A stretch of 14,329 nt of DNA. Origin: Rhodobacterales bacterium UBA3089 (GTDB lineage Bacteria > Pseudomonadota > Alphaproteobacteria > Rhodobacterales > Rhodobacteraceae). Location: the NCBI GenBank assembly GCA_002367255.1, contig DFBD01000281.1:1-14329 (forward strand), written 5' to 3'. Within the stretch, counting starts at the first letter, position 1. The number at the start of each line of letters is the position of its first letter. Positions 7,085-14,129 of this stretch are shown piece after piece. The position numbers were made by a program, and so were the translations under genes. Under the pieces are notes generated by a model. The model did not search any database, was not told the origin of the DNA, and saw only the letters and a program-made list of their open reading frames with translations.

Positions 7085-7534
7085 ATGTCAATTAGTGTGC
7101 AGGTAGACGATTTTGACGTTGGGGCTGAAATCAATGCGCTGTCCGACGGTCGCACGGATATTGGCGCTGTGGTGACCTTCACAGGCTTGGTGCGCGACAT
7201 GGCCGGTGGCGAGAAAATCGCTGATATGGAGCTGGAGCATTACCCGGGCATGACCGAAAAAGCGCTCGCGAATATTGAGGCAGAGGCAAACGCCCGCTGG
7301 GACTTGCAAGCTTCGCGGATCATACATCGTTATGGGACGCTGGCAGCGGGCGCACAGATAGTAATGGTTGCCACTGCATCACCGCATCGCGCGGATGCTT
7401 TCGAGGCGGCCGAGTTCATCATGGACTTTTTGAAATCCCGCGCGCCTTTCTGGAAGAAAGAGGGCACGGCAGATAGTGGCAAGTGGGTAGATGCACGTGA
7501 TGCGGACGAGGACGCATTGAACCGTTGGTCCTAG
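7085..7534 (+). CDS. moaE: Molybdopterin synthase catalytic subunit
   Basis: MoaE is the large subunit of the MoaD2-MoaE2 heterotetramer and binds the pterin substrate while MoaD delivers sulfur. The 149 residues carry FTGLVRD (32-38), HRYGTL (81-86), ASPHRADAFEA (98-108) and DFLKSRAPFWKKE (114-126). Lys117 and Lys124 correspond to the E. coli catalytic lysines 119 and 126. Length equals the E. coli protein (about 150). I chose ATG 7085, one base after the moaD stop; an in-frame GTG at 7076 would overlap moaD and add three residues. There is no strong ribosome site, so coupling to moaD translation is likely. Its TAG stop shares the bases CTAG with the stop of the convergent gene. Confidence 0.96.
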   Translation: MSISVQVDDFDVGAEINALSDGRTDIGAVVTFTGLVRDMAGGEKIADMELEHYPGMTEKALANIEAEANARWDLQASRIIHRYGTLAAGAQIVMVATASPHRADAFEAAEFIMDFLKSRAPFWKKEGTADSGKWVDARDADEDALNRWS

Positions 7535-7869
7535 TGGCCGCGTAATTCTTCGACTTCGGTACGCCAAGCCTCGGCCTCTGTGCGCCACTGTTCGCTTTCG
7601 CGACGCGCATTTCCCAGACCTGTCATCGCGGCATCCAGTTCCGCTTGAAGCTGGTTTTCACTTCGACGGGCATTCACTTCGACTTCGTGCGCATGCGTCT
7701 CGGCGGCAGCTTGGGCGCTTTCGGCTTCTCGCATACGGGCAACAACCTCGTCGGAGGCCATAGGACCAGTGGTGTTCATGCGGTCAAAAAACCAGCGCAA
7801 GGTCCAGCCGATGATGACGGCCACTACCAGTGCCGAACCGATAATCAGGGTTAGATCAGTTCTGTCCAT
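7531..7869 (-). CDS. Small membrane-anchored coiled-coil protein of unknown function
   Basis: I do not recognise a family. The 112 residues comprise a short polar start, one transmembrane helix (about 7-28, from LTLIIGSALVV to LRWFF) and a long charged helix (about 39-111) rich in Ala, Glu, Gln and Arg with no proline, very likely a coiled coil. It ends in a direct 7-residue repeat, WRTEAEA (95-101) and WRTEVEE (102-108). The start lies 14 bases inside the end of the upstream OmpA-family gene, with its own GAGGA ribosome site at 7878-7882, so the two are co-translated. It could oligomerise or bind the OmpA-family protein at the inner membrane; that is inference from context. Confidence 0.82.
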   Translation of the reverse strand: MDRTDLTLIIGSALVVAVIIGWTLRWFFDRMNTTGPMASDEVVARMREAESAQAAAETHAHEVEVNARRSENQLQAELDAAMTGLGNARRESEQWRTEAEAWRTEVEELRGH

Positions 7870-9679
7870 CTGTCGTTTCCTCTAGCAATTTGAAAGCAAT
7901 ACGCCGGTTTTCCTGGCGTCCTTCTTCGGTCTCGTTGTCGGCGATTGGTTGGGTCTCACCATAGCCTACGGCGGTGATATCACCCAGCAACACGTTACGC
8001 GCCAGTAAGGAATCCAATACGGCATCAGCGCGATGTTGGCTTAGGTTTAGGTTCATTTCTTCGCGACCTTGGCTGTCTGTGTGCCCGCCGATCTCGAACG
8101 CGGATTGCTTACAGCGGTTAAGGATTGTTACGATTTGGTTAATGGTTTTCACCGACGCGGATTCGATCACGGCCGAGGATGGAGCAAACAAAATCTGGTT
8201 CTCGTCCAGCAGCGCTGAAATTTCGGCTTCGCATTCTTTGCCATCGGGGCGGTCTTCAATAACAGGCTCTGGAATGATTTCCTCGACAGCTATTGTGAAG
8301 CGTGCATCGGCCCCAAATCCGACCTCTAGCTTGCCTAGAATGGCGTCGTAAAGGTCTTCGGTTTCGCCAGTCCCTGTAACCGCAACCGTTTCTTCTGTGA
8401 CGTTGATGTCGCCTTTGACAAACATCGCCAAAACTTCCAGTGCTACCAGTTGCCGTGATGTCCAACCGTGGGGGGCGAAGTTGGCGATTTTGCTAATGTC
8501 GTCAACGGCATCATGGCCAAACTTGGCCTCGGCATATGTCAGTAAGGTTTGCTTCGAAATTTCGTCAATTGTCACGCCTTCTAAAGTGACAGTGCCATCC
8601 TCGTGAAGCTGTGCATGGAAGTGGGGCCGGGTTTCATCGTCAGCGGCGACCTCGGTTTCGGGCAGGACGACTTGCAATGAATATGCGTCGGGCAAAGCAT
8701 CCTGCAAGGATTGCGCGATGGCATCGAGCGTCTGTGTGTCAAATCCAACCGGTGCGGTTAGTGTAACGCCTGAATCCTGCATCTCGAAGCTGCCACCACC
8801 CATGTTGGCTACGGCATCCATCCCTCTAACAGCAACTTCGGACCAGTTTTCGCTAGGTGCTCCGATACCGATTTCACAAGCCGAAGTATCAGAGGCCCCA
8901 AGGCGCTTTGCTGCATTCACGATGCGTGCTTCGCCTTCTGGCGTAAGCGCATAGCACATCAAAGTCGTATCTGTTTCGGTAGCAATAAATGTTAACGTAT
9001 AGGGTGCAAATATCGGGCGTGGAGCGGTTATGTCGATTGACAGTGACACACCTTCAGGTTTTAGCGATTGCAACTCTTGTTGTAGCAGTTTTTTTTCCGC
9101 GTCGCTTTTGACAACGGCGGTAACGATAACTTCGCCAGACATAATGCTTATTTTGGCGCGATCTACCCGCATCATGATTTCTGTGCCGAACTGTAGGGCA
9201 ACATCCCACCCTTCTGGCGCAGCCCATGTGGTGGATTTTTTCATGTCGATCAGCGAAACGTCTTCGATTCCCGCAATGGCGGTGCGGATGGTATCACCAT
9301 TGGCCTCACTCGGCGTGATCCCGATTAACGAAATATCTGTACCGCTGCGAAGGATCTCCAAGGCAAAATGCGGGGCGATGGCGGGGATGCTTTCCTCCAC
9401 CTCCATCAGGTTTCTAATTCGGGTGGTGGAAACCACGCCTGAAATTGCATCAAAGGCTTGAATGCGTTTGCGTTCATCGGGGGCAGTGCCGGTAAGTATA
9501 ACAAGCGTGCCATCGGTTTCGATTTGCACCCAGTTTTGCCCTGAGGCGACTAGTGCGGATTTCGAATTCCGTTCGGTCGTGTTTTCCAATGTGGCCACAG
9601 CGAAAATAGCGACCAACGCTGCTGCGGTGACGCTTGCTATAAATCCGGCTGTGGCAAATGCTATGGCGGCAGGGCGCAT
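7856..9679 (-). CDS. OmpA-family envelope protein with three internal BON-like repeats
   Basis: This 607-residue envelope protein has a hydrophobic N-terminal segment (about 5-30, anchor or uncleaved signal), a long middle region and a C-terminal OmpA-like peptidoglycan-binding domain (about 495-600). The latter shows GHTDSQG (532-538, with Asp535), NLNLSQHRADAV (543-554, with Arg550) and GYGETQPIADN (572-582), the residues expected to grip diaminopimelate. The middle contains three similar units of about 120-130 residues, each with a strand-rich start and an AP-x(2-3)-W landmark (154, 274, 403) followed by a helix and strands, resembling paired BON folds. A first half-unit occupies about 49-95. 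BON plus OmpA recalls mycobacterial ArfA, but identity is not implied. The ATG has a GAGG ribosome site. ubiA lies upstream on the same strand and the coiled-coil gene overlaps its 3' end. Confidence 0.87.
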   Translation of the reverse strand: MRPAAIAFATAGFIASVTAAALVAIFAVATLENTTERNSKSALVASGQNWVQIETDGTLVILTGTAPDERKRIQAFDAISGVVSTTRIRNLMEVEESIPAIAPHFALEILRSGTDISLIGITPSEANGDTIRTAIAGIEDVSLIDMKKSTTWAAPEGWDVALQFGTEIMMRVDRAKISIMSGEVIVTAVVKSDAEKKLLQQELQSLKPEGVSLSIDITAPRPIFAPYTLTFIATETDTTLMCYALTPEGEARIVNAAKRLGASDTSACEIGIGAPSENWSEVAVRGMDAVANMGGGSFEMQDSGVTLTAPVGFDTQTLDAIAQSLQDALPDAYSLQVVLPETEVAADDETRPHFHAQLHEDGTVTLEGVTIDEISKQTLLTYAEAKFGHDAVDDISKIANFAPHGWTSRQLVALEVLAMFVKGDINVTEETVAVTGTGETEDLYDAILGKLEVGFGADARFTIAVEEIIPEPVIEDRPDGKECEAEISALLDENQILFAPSSAVIESASVKTINQIVTILNRCKQSAFEIGGHTDSQGREEMNLNLSQHRADAVLDSLLARNVLLGDITAVGYGETQPIADNETEEGRQENRRIAFKLLEETTDGQN

Positions 9680-9730
9680 GGAACCTCGGAGTCGTTTAGT
9701 TGTTTGTTTCTACGTGATGAAATCGGGCAG

Positions 9731-9747
9731 GGCAACAGGCTGTCGCC
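9731..9747 (-). terminator. small hairpin between ubiA and the OmpA-family gene
   Basis: On the minus strand RNA, GGCGACA and UGUUGCC (plus-strand 9741-9747 and 9731-9737) can form a 7-bp stem including one G-U pair, with a 3-base loop. It starts a few bases after the ubiA stop. No U-run follows, so it is more likely a processing or attenuation element than a full terminator, if it acts at all. Confidence 0.25.
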
Positions 9748-9751
9748 TAGT

Positions 9752-10735
9752 TTACAGGATTGCTGCGATTCCGATGATGGCGGCGGCAATCAACCCGGTA
9801 TCGCGATTGGATCTGAACAGTTTCAAGCATACTTCGGGGTTATCTATATCAAGGTGTCGCATTTGCCAGAACATATGCATTCCGAACGCCCAGGCGGCCA
9901 TGATTCCTAGCACAAGCGGTGTTACAGGCCCGCTGGACAGCGCCATAATTGCGGCAAGCGCCATAAGGTTGACCGATAGTACCAAGAACACGAATAAGTA
10001 TCGAGCAGTCGCGCGGCCAAACAGTCGGGCGGTGGATTTCACCCCGATCAGGGCGTCGTCGTCTTTGTCTTGATGCGCATAGATCGTGTCATAAAACAGC
10101 GTCCACGCAATACCCGACAGGTATAGCAAAACCGGTGGCCAGCTAAGGTCGCCAGTATGTGCCGCCCATGCCAGCAAGGCACCCCAGTTGAAGGCAACAC
10201 CCAAGAACACTTGCGGCCACCATGTGAAGCGCTTGGCGAAAGGATAGATGACCACAGGTATCAGGGCCGCTATGCCCAGGGCGATCGTAAAGGTGTTGAA
10301 AGTCAGCAGGATGCCGAACGCGATCAGCATTTGCAGAACCAGCCAAACCGCCGCCTGTTTCACTGTTACTTGTCCTGATGGTAACGGGCGGGATTTGGTG
10401 CGGGTTACTTGCGCGTCAAACTCGCGGTCCGAGATGTCGTTCCATGTGCAGCCCGCACCGCGCATCAGGAAGGCACCAATGGCGCAACCGATAGCGATCC
10501 ATATATCGTTCAAGTCGCCGCCAGCAGGGTCGGCAGCGACAGCCAGCCCAAGCCCCCACCAACAAGGGATTAACAGTAGCCACGTGCCAGCCGGACGATC
10601 CGCACGGGATAGGCGCAGGTACGGTCGCGACCACTTCGGCGCAAAACGATCCACCCAATTTAGCGAAGTTGCGTCAGCAACTCTTCCATCTTGGTCTGGT
10701 TCGGGCATATGATCGTCTGAATTCATAAAGGGCAT
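9752..10735 (-). CDS. ubiA: 4-hydroxybenzoate polyprenyltransferase
   Basis: UbiA prenylates 4-hydroxybenzoate, the first membrane step of ubiquinone synthesis. The protein has the two Mg-diphosphate sites: NDISDREFD (99-107) and YDTIYAHQDKDDD (215-227), separated by the expected hydrophobic helices; eight to nine transmembrane segments fill 50-327. Length, 327 residues from the first ATG, is a little above E. coli UbiA (290) because of a polar N-terminal extension common in Rhodobacterales. The start is uncertain: ATGs at 10735, 10726 and 10708 all lack a clear ribosome site, and the family match is firm only from about residue 19. The 10735 start lies only 5 bases from the divergent rsmE ATG. 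The OmpA-family gene follows 72 bases downstream. Confidence 0.95.
   Translation of the reverse strand: MPFMNSDDHMPEPDQDGRVADATSLNWVDRFAPKWSRPYLRLSRADRPAGTWLLLIPCWWGLGLAVAADPAGGDLNDIWIAIGCAIGAFLMRGAGCTWNDISDREFDAQVTRTKSRPLPSGQVTVKQAAVWLVLQMLIAFGILLTFNTFTIALGIAALIPVVIYPFAKRFTWWPQVFLGVAFNWGALLAWAAHTGDLSWPPVLLYLSGIAWTLFYDTIYAHQDKDDDALIGVKSTARLFGRATARYLFVFLVLSVNLMALAAIMALSSGPVTPLVLGIMAAWAFGMHMFWQMRHLDIDNPEVCLKLFRSNRDTGLIAAAIIGIAAIL
10727..10732 (+). promoter_or_regulatory. rsmE ribosome binding site overlapping the ubiA 5' end
   Basis: AAAGGG lies 8 bases before the rsmE ATG at 10741 and fixes that start. If ubiA begins at 10735 (or 10726 in part), these bases are simultaneously ubiA coding or leader sequence on the other strand, so the two transcripts must overlap at their 5' ends. 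Confidence 0.6.
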
Positions 10736-10740
10736 ACCAC

Positions 10741-11478
10741 ATGGCTAAGAAACGCGCGAAAATCAGGCTCTTTGTAGAGGGTTCACTGGGGGATGGGCAA
10801 GGGATTGTCGTTACCAAAGATCAAGCGAACTATCTGTTTAACGTTATGCGCCTGAAAACCGGCGATAATGTGCTGCTTTTTAATGGTCGCGATGGCGAGT
10901 GGCAGGCCGAGGTGGTCGAGGCGGGAAAGCGTGCCGGCAAATTGGCGTGTCGCGTCCAAACCGCGCCTTTGCAACTGCCGCCGGATGTGTGGCTGCTGTT
11001 CGCGCCCATCAAAAAGGCGCGCACGGCGTTTATTGTGGAAAAAGCGACGGAACTGGGTGCTGCACGAATTATGCCAGTGCTTACAGACTTCACGAATATG
11101 GACCGGATACAAATCGACCGCCTCCGCGCATACGCCATGGAGGCAACCGAGCAATGTGGCGGTACGTATATCCCCGAGGTTTACGAATTCCAAAAGCTGA
11201 CAGATGTGCTGAATGAATGGCCCGAGGATCGCCGCATAATGTTTTGCGACGAAACCCGCAAAGCGCTACCCGTGGCGCAGGCTTTGGCTAAAGAAACAGG
11301 CGGTAAATGGGCGATTGTGATTGGCCCCGAGGGTGGGTTCTCGCCAGATGAAATTGAACGTTTTCGTGGGATGACGGGTGTTACGTCTGTAACCCTCGGC
11401 CCACGGATATTGCGCGCGGATACTGCGGCTGTCGCGGCATTGACCGCATGGCAAAGCGCGCTGGGTGATTGGGAATGA
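10741..11478 (+). CDS. rsmE: 16S rRNA (uracil(1498)-N(3))-methyltransferase
   Basis: RsmE methylates N3 of U1498 in helix 44 of 16S rRNA using S-adenosylmethionine. The 245 residues comprise an N-terminal PUA-like RNA-binding part (about 8-75, RLFVEG and HYL-type segment YLFNVMRLKTGD at 31-42) and a SPOUT knotted methyltransferase domain. Landmarks are EKATELGA (100-107), EQCGG (137-141), the SAM loop IGPEGGFSPDE (194-204) and the knot LGPRILRADTAAVAAL (219-234). Length matches the family. A ribosome site at 10727-10732 supports ATG 10741. Its TGA overlaps the ATG of the following small GNAT-like frame (ATGA), implying translational coupling. It is divergent from ubiA. Confidence 0.96.
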   Translation: MAKKRAKIRLFVEGSLGDGQGIVVTKDQANYLFNVMRLKTGDNVLLFNGRDGEWQAEVVEAGKRAGKLACRVQTAPLQLPPDVWLLFAPIKKARTAFIVEKATELGAARIMPVLTDFTNMDRIQIDRLRAYAMEATEQCGGTYIPEVYEFQKLTDVLNEWPEDRRIMFCDETRKALPVAQALAKETGGKWAIVIGPEGGFSPDEIERFRGMTGVTSVTLGPRILRADTAAVAALTAWQSALGDWE

Positions 11479-11705
11479 GGGTTGCAATTCGCGAAGCGAT
11501 CCGTGATGACACCTTACGGCTTGAAGCGTTCCTGAAACGCCGGATGGAGACCTCGATGTTTCTGCGCAGCAATCTGCGGACTTACGGGATTGGCAACACG
11601 AAAGACGATTACGCCATGCGGTACTTTTTGCGCGAACGTGGCGGGGCTATTCAGGTCGGCCATTACATTTTGACCATATTCGCACAACCAAAGACCAAGG
11701 AATAA
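11475..11705 (+). pseudogene. N-terminal remnant of a GNAT-like acetyltransferase
   Basis: The frame encodes 76 residues starting MRVAIREAIRDD, followed by LEAFLKRRMETSMFLRSNLR. From memory, this matches the first strand and helix of a GNAT-type protein of roughly 250 residues found in Rhodobacterales with the ETSMFLRSNL motif. Homology appears to stop near residue 60 (RERGGAI); the rest, including any acetyl-CoA loop (Q/RxxGxG/A), is absent, and the next gene starts 2 bases after the stop. A deletion that removed the remainder is the simplest explanation. The start overlaps the rsmE stop (ATGA) and the frame is intact, so a short peptide may still be made. It could instead be a shortened functional protein; I cannot exclude this without homologues. 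Confidence 0.6.
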
Positions 11706-11707
11706 CC

Positions 11708-12226
11708 ATGCCTCTTTTTCGCCCTGAAGCCATGCAAACCTTGCGACGTTGGCGCGAACCTGCAGTGATCGCCATTTTGTTTGTCGCCACGATTTGGTTG
11801 TTGTGGCAGGCGATAGTTCAATCAAGTTGGATTTCCGGTGCGATCGGGTTGGTCTTTGCAGGAACGGTCGGCAGTATTCTGTATGTATCCTACATGCGAG
11901 CCAGTATTTCCGGAGATTCGGACGGGCCCGGAATTGTTGAGATACGTGAACGGGAAATCACCTACTTTGCTCCTGAAAATGGCGGCACGGTTGATCTGGA
12001 TATGTTGCTACGTATTCAACTTTCGACCTTGCCCAGTGCAAGCGGGGACCGGAACTGGATACTGTGGTACCCGGGAGGTTCATTGGTTATTCCTGCGTCT
12101 GCGGACGGAGCCGGCGCATTGCTTGAAACTTTTGCCGCGCTTCCAAACATCGGGTACGAGAAAATTGCACGAACAATGAAGGCTGAAACGCAAGAGATAT
12201 TCACGATTTGGCAACGCGATAAATAA
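11708..12226 (+). CDS. Membrane protein of unknown function, two TM helices plus soluble beta domain
   Basis: No named family is recognised. The 172 residues form a basic N-terminus (MPLFRPEAMQTLRRWREP), two transmembrane helices (about 19-37 and 41-63) and a soluble C-terminal part (about 70-172). The latter is predicted mainly beta: VEIREREITYFAP (77-89), a Gly-Thr turn, LLRIQLST (100-107), NWILWYPGGSLVIPA (116-130), then a helix (136-145). This resembles the PH-like YdbT/YcxB style of small bacterial membrane proteins, which is inference from layout only. AAGGA at 11697-11701 lies 6 bases before the ATG, and the upstream GNAT remnant ends 2 bases away. gshA follows after 78 bases. Co-location with rsmE and gshA gives no clear functional hint. 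Confidence 0.83.
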   Translation: MPLFRPEAMQTLRRWREPAVIAILFVATIWLLWQAIVQSSWISGAIGLVFAGTVGSILYVSYMRASISGDSDGPGIVEIREREITYFAPENGGTVDLDMLLRIQLSTLPSASGDRNWILWYPGGSLVIPASADGAGALLETFAALPNIGYEKIARTMKAETQEIFTIWQRDK

Positions 12227-12304
12227 AGCGCAGCTTTCTGACTTGCGGTTGCGAATTCTGAACCCTAAGTCGATAGATAGAACATAAAAACGGGAGTTCC
12301 ATAA

Positions 12305-13675
12305 ATGTCGATACCTCAGTCCGGCGGTGGGCCGATCGAACATCACTCGCAGCTTGCAGAATTTTTGTCCTCGGGCTGTAAGCCCAAAAGCGAATGGCGT
12401 ATCGGTACGGAGCATGAAAAGTTCGGTTATTGCAAAGACACGCTTCTGCCAATCCCTTACGAAGGTGAGCGTTCGATCAAGGCAATTTTAGAAGGTCTGC
12501 GTGACCAGTTTGGATGGGCCCCGCTGGAGGAAGCAGGCCAGTTAATCGGTTTGACAAAAGGCGGCGCGAACGTATCGCTTGAACCGGGTGGGCAGTTGGA
12601 ATTGTCAGGTGCGCCGTTGGAAAGCATTCACCAGACGTGTGATGAAGCAAACGAGCATTTGAAAGAGGTCAAGGCGGTTGCCGATAAGGTTGGCGCAGGG
12701 TTCTTTGGCATGGGTGCTGCACCGGACTGGACCCATGAACAAATGCCGTTGATGCCCAAGGGGCGCTATAAATTGATGGACCGCTACATGGCCGAGGTCG
12801 GCACACACGGGCGGCAAATGATGCGGCGCACGACCACCATTCAGGTGAACCTCGACTTTTCAAGCGAGCCGGACATGGTGCAAAAACTGCGCGCCGCACT
12901 GGCTTTACAGCCGATTGCGACGGCGCTGTTTGCTAACTCACCTTTCTTTGAGGGCAAGCTAACGGGGTATCAGTCATGGCGTGCGCGTATCTGGCAGGAC
13001 ACGGATAACGCGCGTACGGGCATGTTGCCGTTTGTTTTCGAGGATGGTTTCGGGTTCGAGGCTTATGTGCAATACGCCCTCGATGTGCCGATGTATTTTG
13101 TTTACCGTGACGGGAAATATATTGACGCGCTGGGCATGTCCTTTCGCGATTTTCTGGCCGGAAAACTGCCAGCCTTGCCTGGTGAAATGCCGACAATGTC
13201 CGATTGGGCGGATCATCTGACAACGGCCTTCCCCGAGGCGCGGATCAAGCAATACATGGAAATGCGCGGTGCCGATGGTGGCCCGTGGCGTAAGATTTGT
13301 GCGCTGCCCGCGTTCTGGGTTGGTTTGATGTATGATCAAACGGCACTGGATGCCGCGTCGGAGGTTTGCAAAGACTGGAACGCCGAGCAACGGGATCAAC
13401 TACGGTTGGATGTTGCCAAAGATGGTTTGCAGGCGCGAATAAACGGCCGCGAAGTATTGGACGTGGCCAAGGATTTGCTGGCTATTTCAGAAGCAGGCCT
13501 GAAGGTGCGCGCAATGCCGGGCGCAGGCGGTCTGATCCCAGATGAAACGCATTTTCTGAATGCTTTGCAAGAAGTTGTAGATCGCGGGTATTCGCCAGCC
13601 AAGAAATTGGAGCGCTTGTATCAGTGCGAATGGGGCGGGGATATCAAACGCGTGTATCAAGAGTATTCTTATTAA
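12305..13675 (+). CDS. gshA: Glutamate-cysteine ligase (class II, plant/alphaproteobacterial type)
   Basis: GshA makes gamma-glutamylcysteine from glutamate, cysteine and ATP, the first and limiting step of glutathione synthesis, in the cytoplasm. The 456-residue protein belongs to the GCS2 type shared by plants and alphaproteobacteria, not the E. coli type. Landmarks are WRIGTEHEKFGY (31-42), LEPGGQLELSGAP (92-104, metal/glutamate-binding acidic residues), GMGAAPDW (135-142), TTIQVNLDFSSE (177-188, substrate strand), ANSPFFEG (210-217) and MEMRGADGGPW (318-328). Full length for the family. GGGAG at 12292-12296, 8 bases before ATG 12305, fixes the start. The 78-base leader 12227-12304 probably holds its own promoter, though I could not mark one. 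A hairpin follows the stop. Confidence 0.96.
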   Translation: MSIPQSGGGPIEHHSQLAEFLSSGCKPKSEWRIGTEHEKFGYCKDTLLPIPYEGERSIKAILEGLRDQFGWAPLEEAGQLIGLTKGGANVSLEPGGQLELSGAPLESIHQTCDEANEHLKEVKAVADKVGAGFFGMGAAPDWTHEQMPLMPKGRYKLMDRYMAEVGTHGRQMMRRTTTIQVNLDFSSEPDMVQKLRAALALQPIATALFANSPFFEGKLTGYQSWRARIWQDTDNARTGMLPFVFEDGFGFEAYVQYALDVPMYFVYRDGKYIDALGMSFRDFLAGKLPALPGEMPTMSDWADHLTTAFPEARIKQYMEMRGADGGPWRKICALPAFWVGLMYDQTALDAASEVCKDWNAEQRDQLRLDVAKDGLQARINGREVLDVAKDLLAISEAGLKVRAMPGAGGLIPDETHFLNALQEVVDRGYSPAKKLERLYQCEWGGDIKRVYQEYSY

Positions 13676-13682
13676 TATGTGC

Positions 13683-13703
13683 GCCCCGCATTGACTGCGG
13701 GGC
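13683..13703. terminator. bidirectional hairpin between gshA and the DUF805 gene
   Basis: GCCCCGCA (13683-13690) and TGCGGGGC (13696-13703) form a perfect 8-bp GC-rich stem with a 5-base loop (TTGAC). It sits in the 34-base gap between the convergent gshA and DUF805 stops, the expected place for a shared terminator. Neither side has a long T-run (AATTT on one, ATTAAT on the other), so efficiency may be modest. Confidence 0.7.
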
Positions 13704-13709
13704 CACAAT

Positions 13710-14105
13710 TTACGCTAGTGGGTCTGCGCCGTAATCGTTATCACCGTCGGTGCCTTTACCGATCAACCAGATTAGCAGAATGATAAAGCCAATTAGCGGA
13801 ATCACCCAAAGCAGTATCCACCACCCTGACTTGCCGATATCGTGCAGGCGACGAACCTCAACCGCCCATGCAGGCAGGAAAGTTACAAGCGCGAATATAT
13901 TTCCAAAATACCCCGCGTTATAAGAAAATTCCATTCCGCCCAACATAACAACGTTGCTGCCAAAGATTGAAGAATCTGCTGCGCCGGCAATCATTTGGCC
14001 AACGATCAAAAAGAGCACAAACCACCAAAACTCAGAACGTTGTGCGCGGCCAGAAAACGCAACATATTTCGAAAAGCAAGCCGATATAGAATCCATAAAT
14101 GTCAT
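13710..14105 (-). CDS. DUF805 family membrane protein
   Basis: This small inner-membrane protein of 131 residues belongs to the widespread DUF805 (YhaH-like) family, whose function is unknown. It has the family landmarks FSGRAQRSEFWWF (17-29), VRRLHDIGKSGWW (84-96) and the acidic tail GKGTDGDNDYGADP (117-129). Hydrophobic helices are at about 26-43, 67-84 and 95-116; the loop 44-66 is polar and variable. An AAGGGA ribosome site lies about 7 bases before the ATG (14103-14105 complement); a second ATG three codons in is possible. plsY ends 24 bases upstream on the same strand, so they may share a transcript. It converges on gshA with a hairpin between. Confidence 0.9.
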   Translation of the reverse strand: MTFMDSISACFSKYVAFSGRAQRSEFWWFVLFLIVGQMIAGAADSSIFGSNVVMLGGMEFSYNAGYFGNIFALVTFLPAWAVEVRRLHDIGKSGWWILLWVIPLIGFIILLIWLIGKGTDGDNDYGADPLA

Positions 14106-14129
14106 ATTTTGTCCCTTCGGTTGTTAATT

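Noticed and set aside
9462..10073. 203-codon plus-strand frame across the OmpA-family and ubiA genes
   Set aside because: It spans two genes and their gap on the other strand; Ser- and Ala-rich without motifs, and lacks a ribosome site.
12224..12245. AAAGC-GCA-GCTTT hairpin after the two-TM gene as a terminator before gshA
   Set aside because: A 5-bp stem with a 3-base loop and no T-run is too weak to call.
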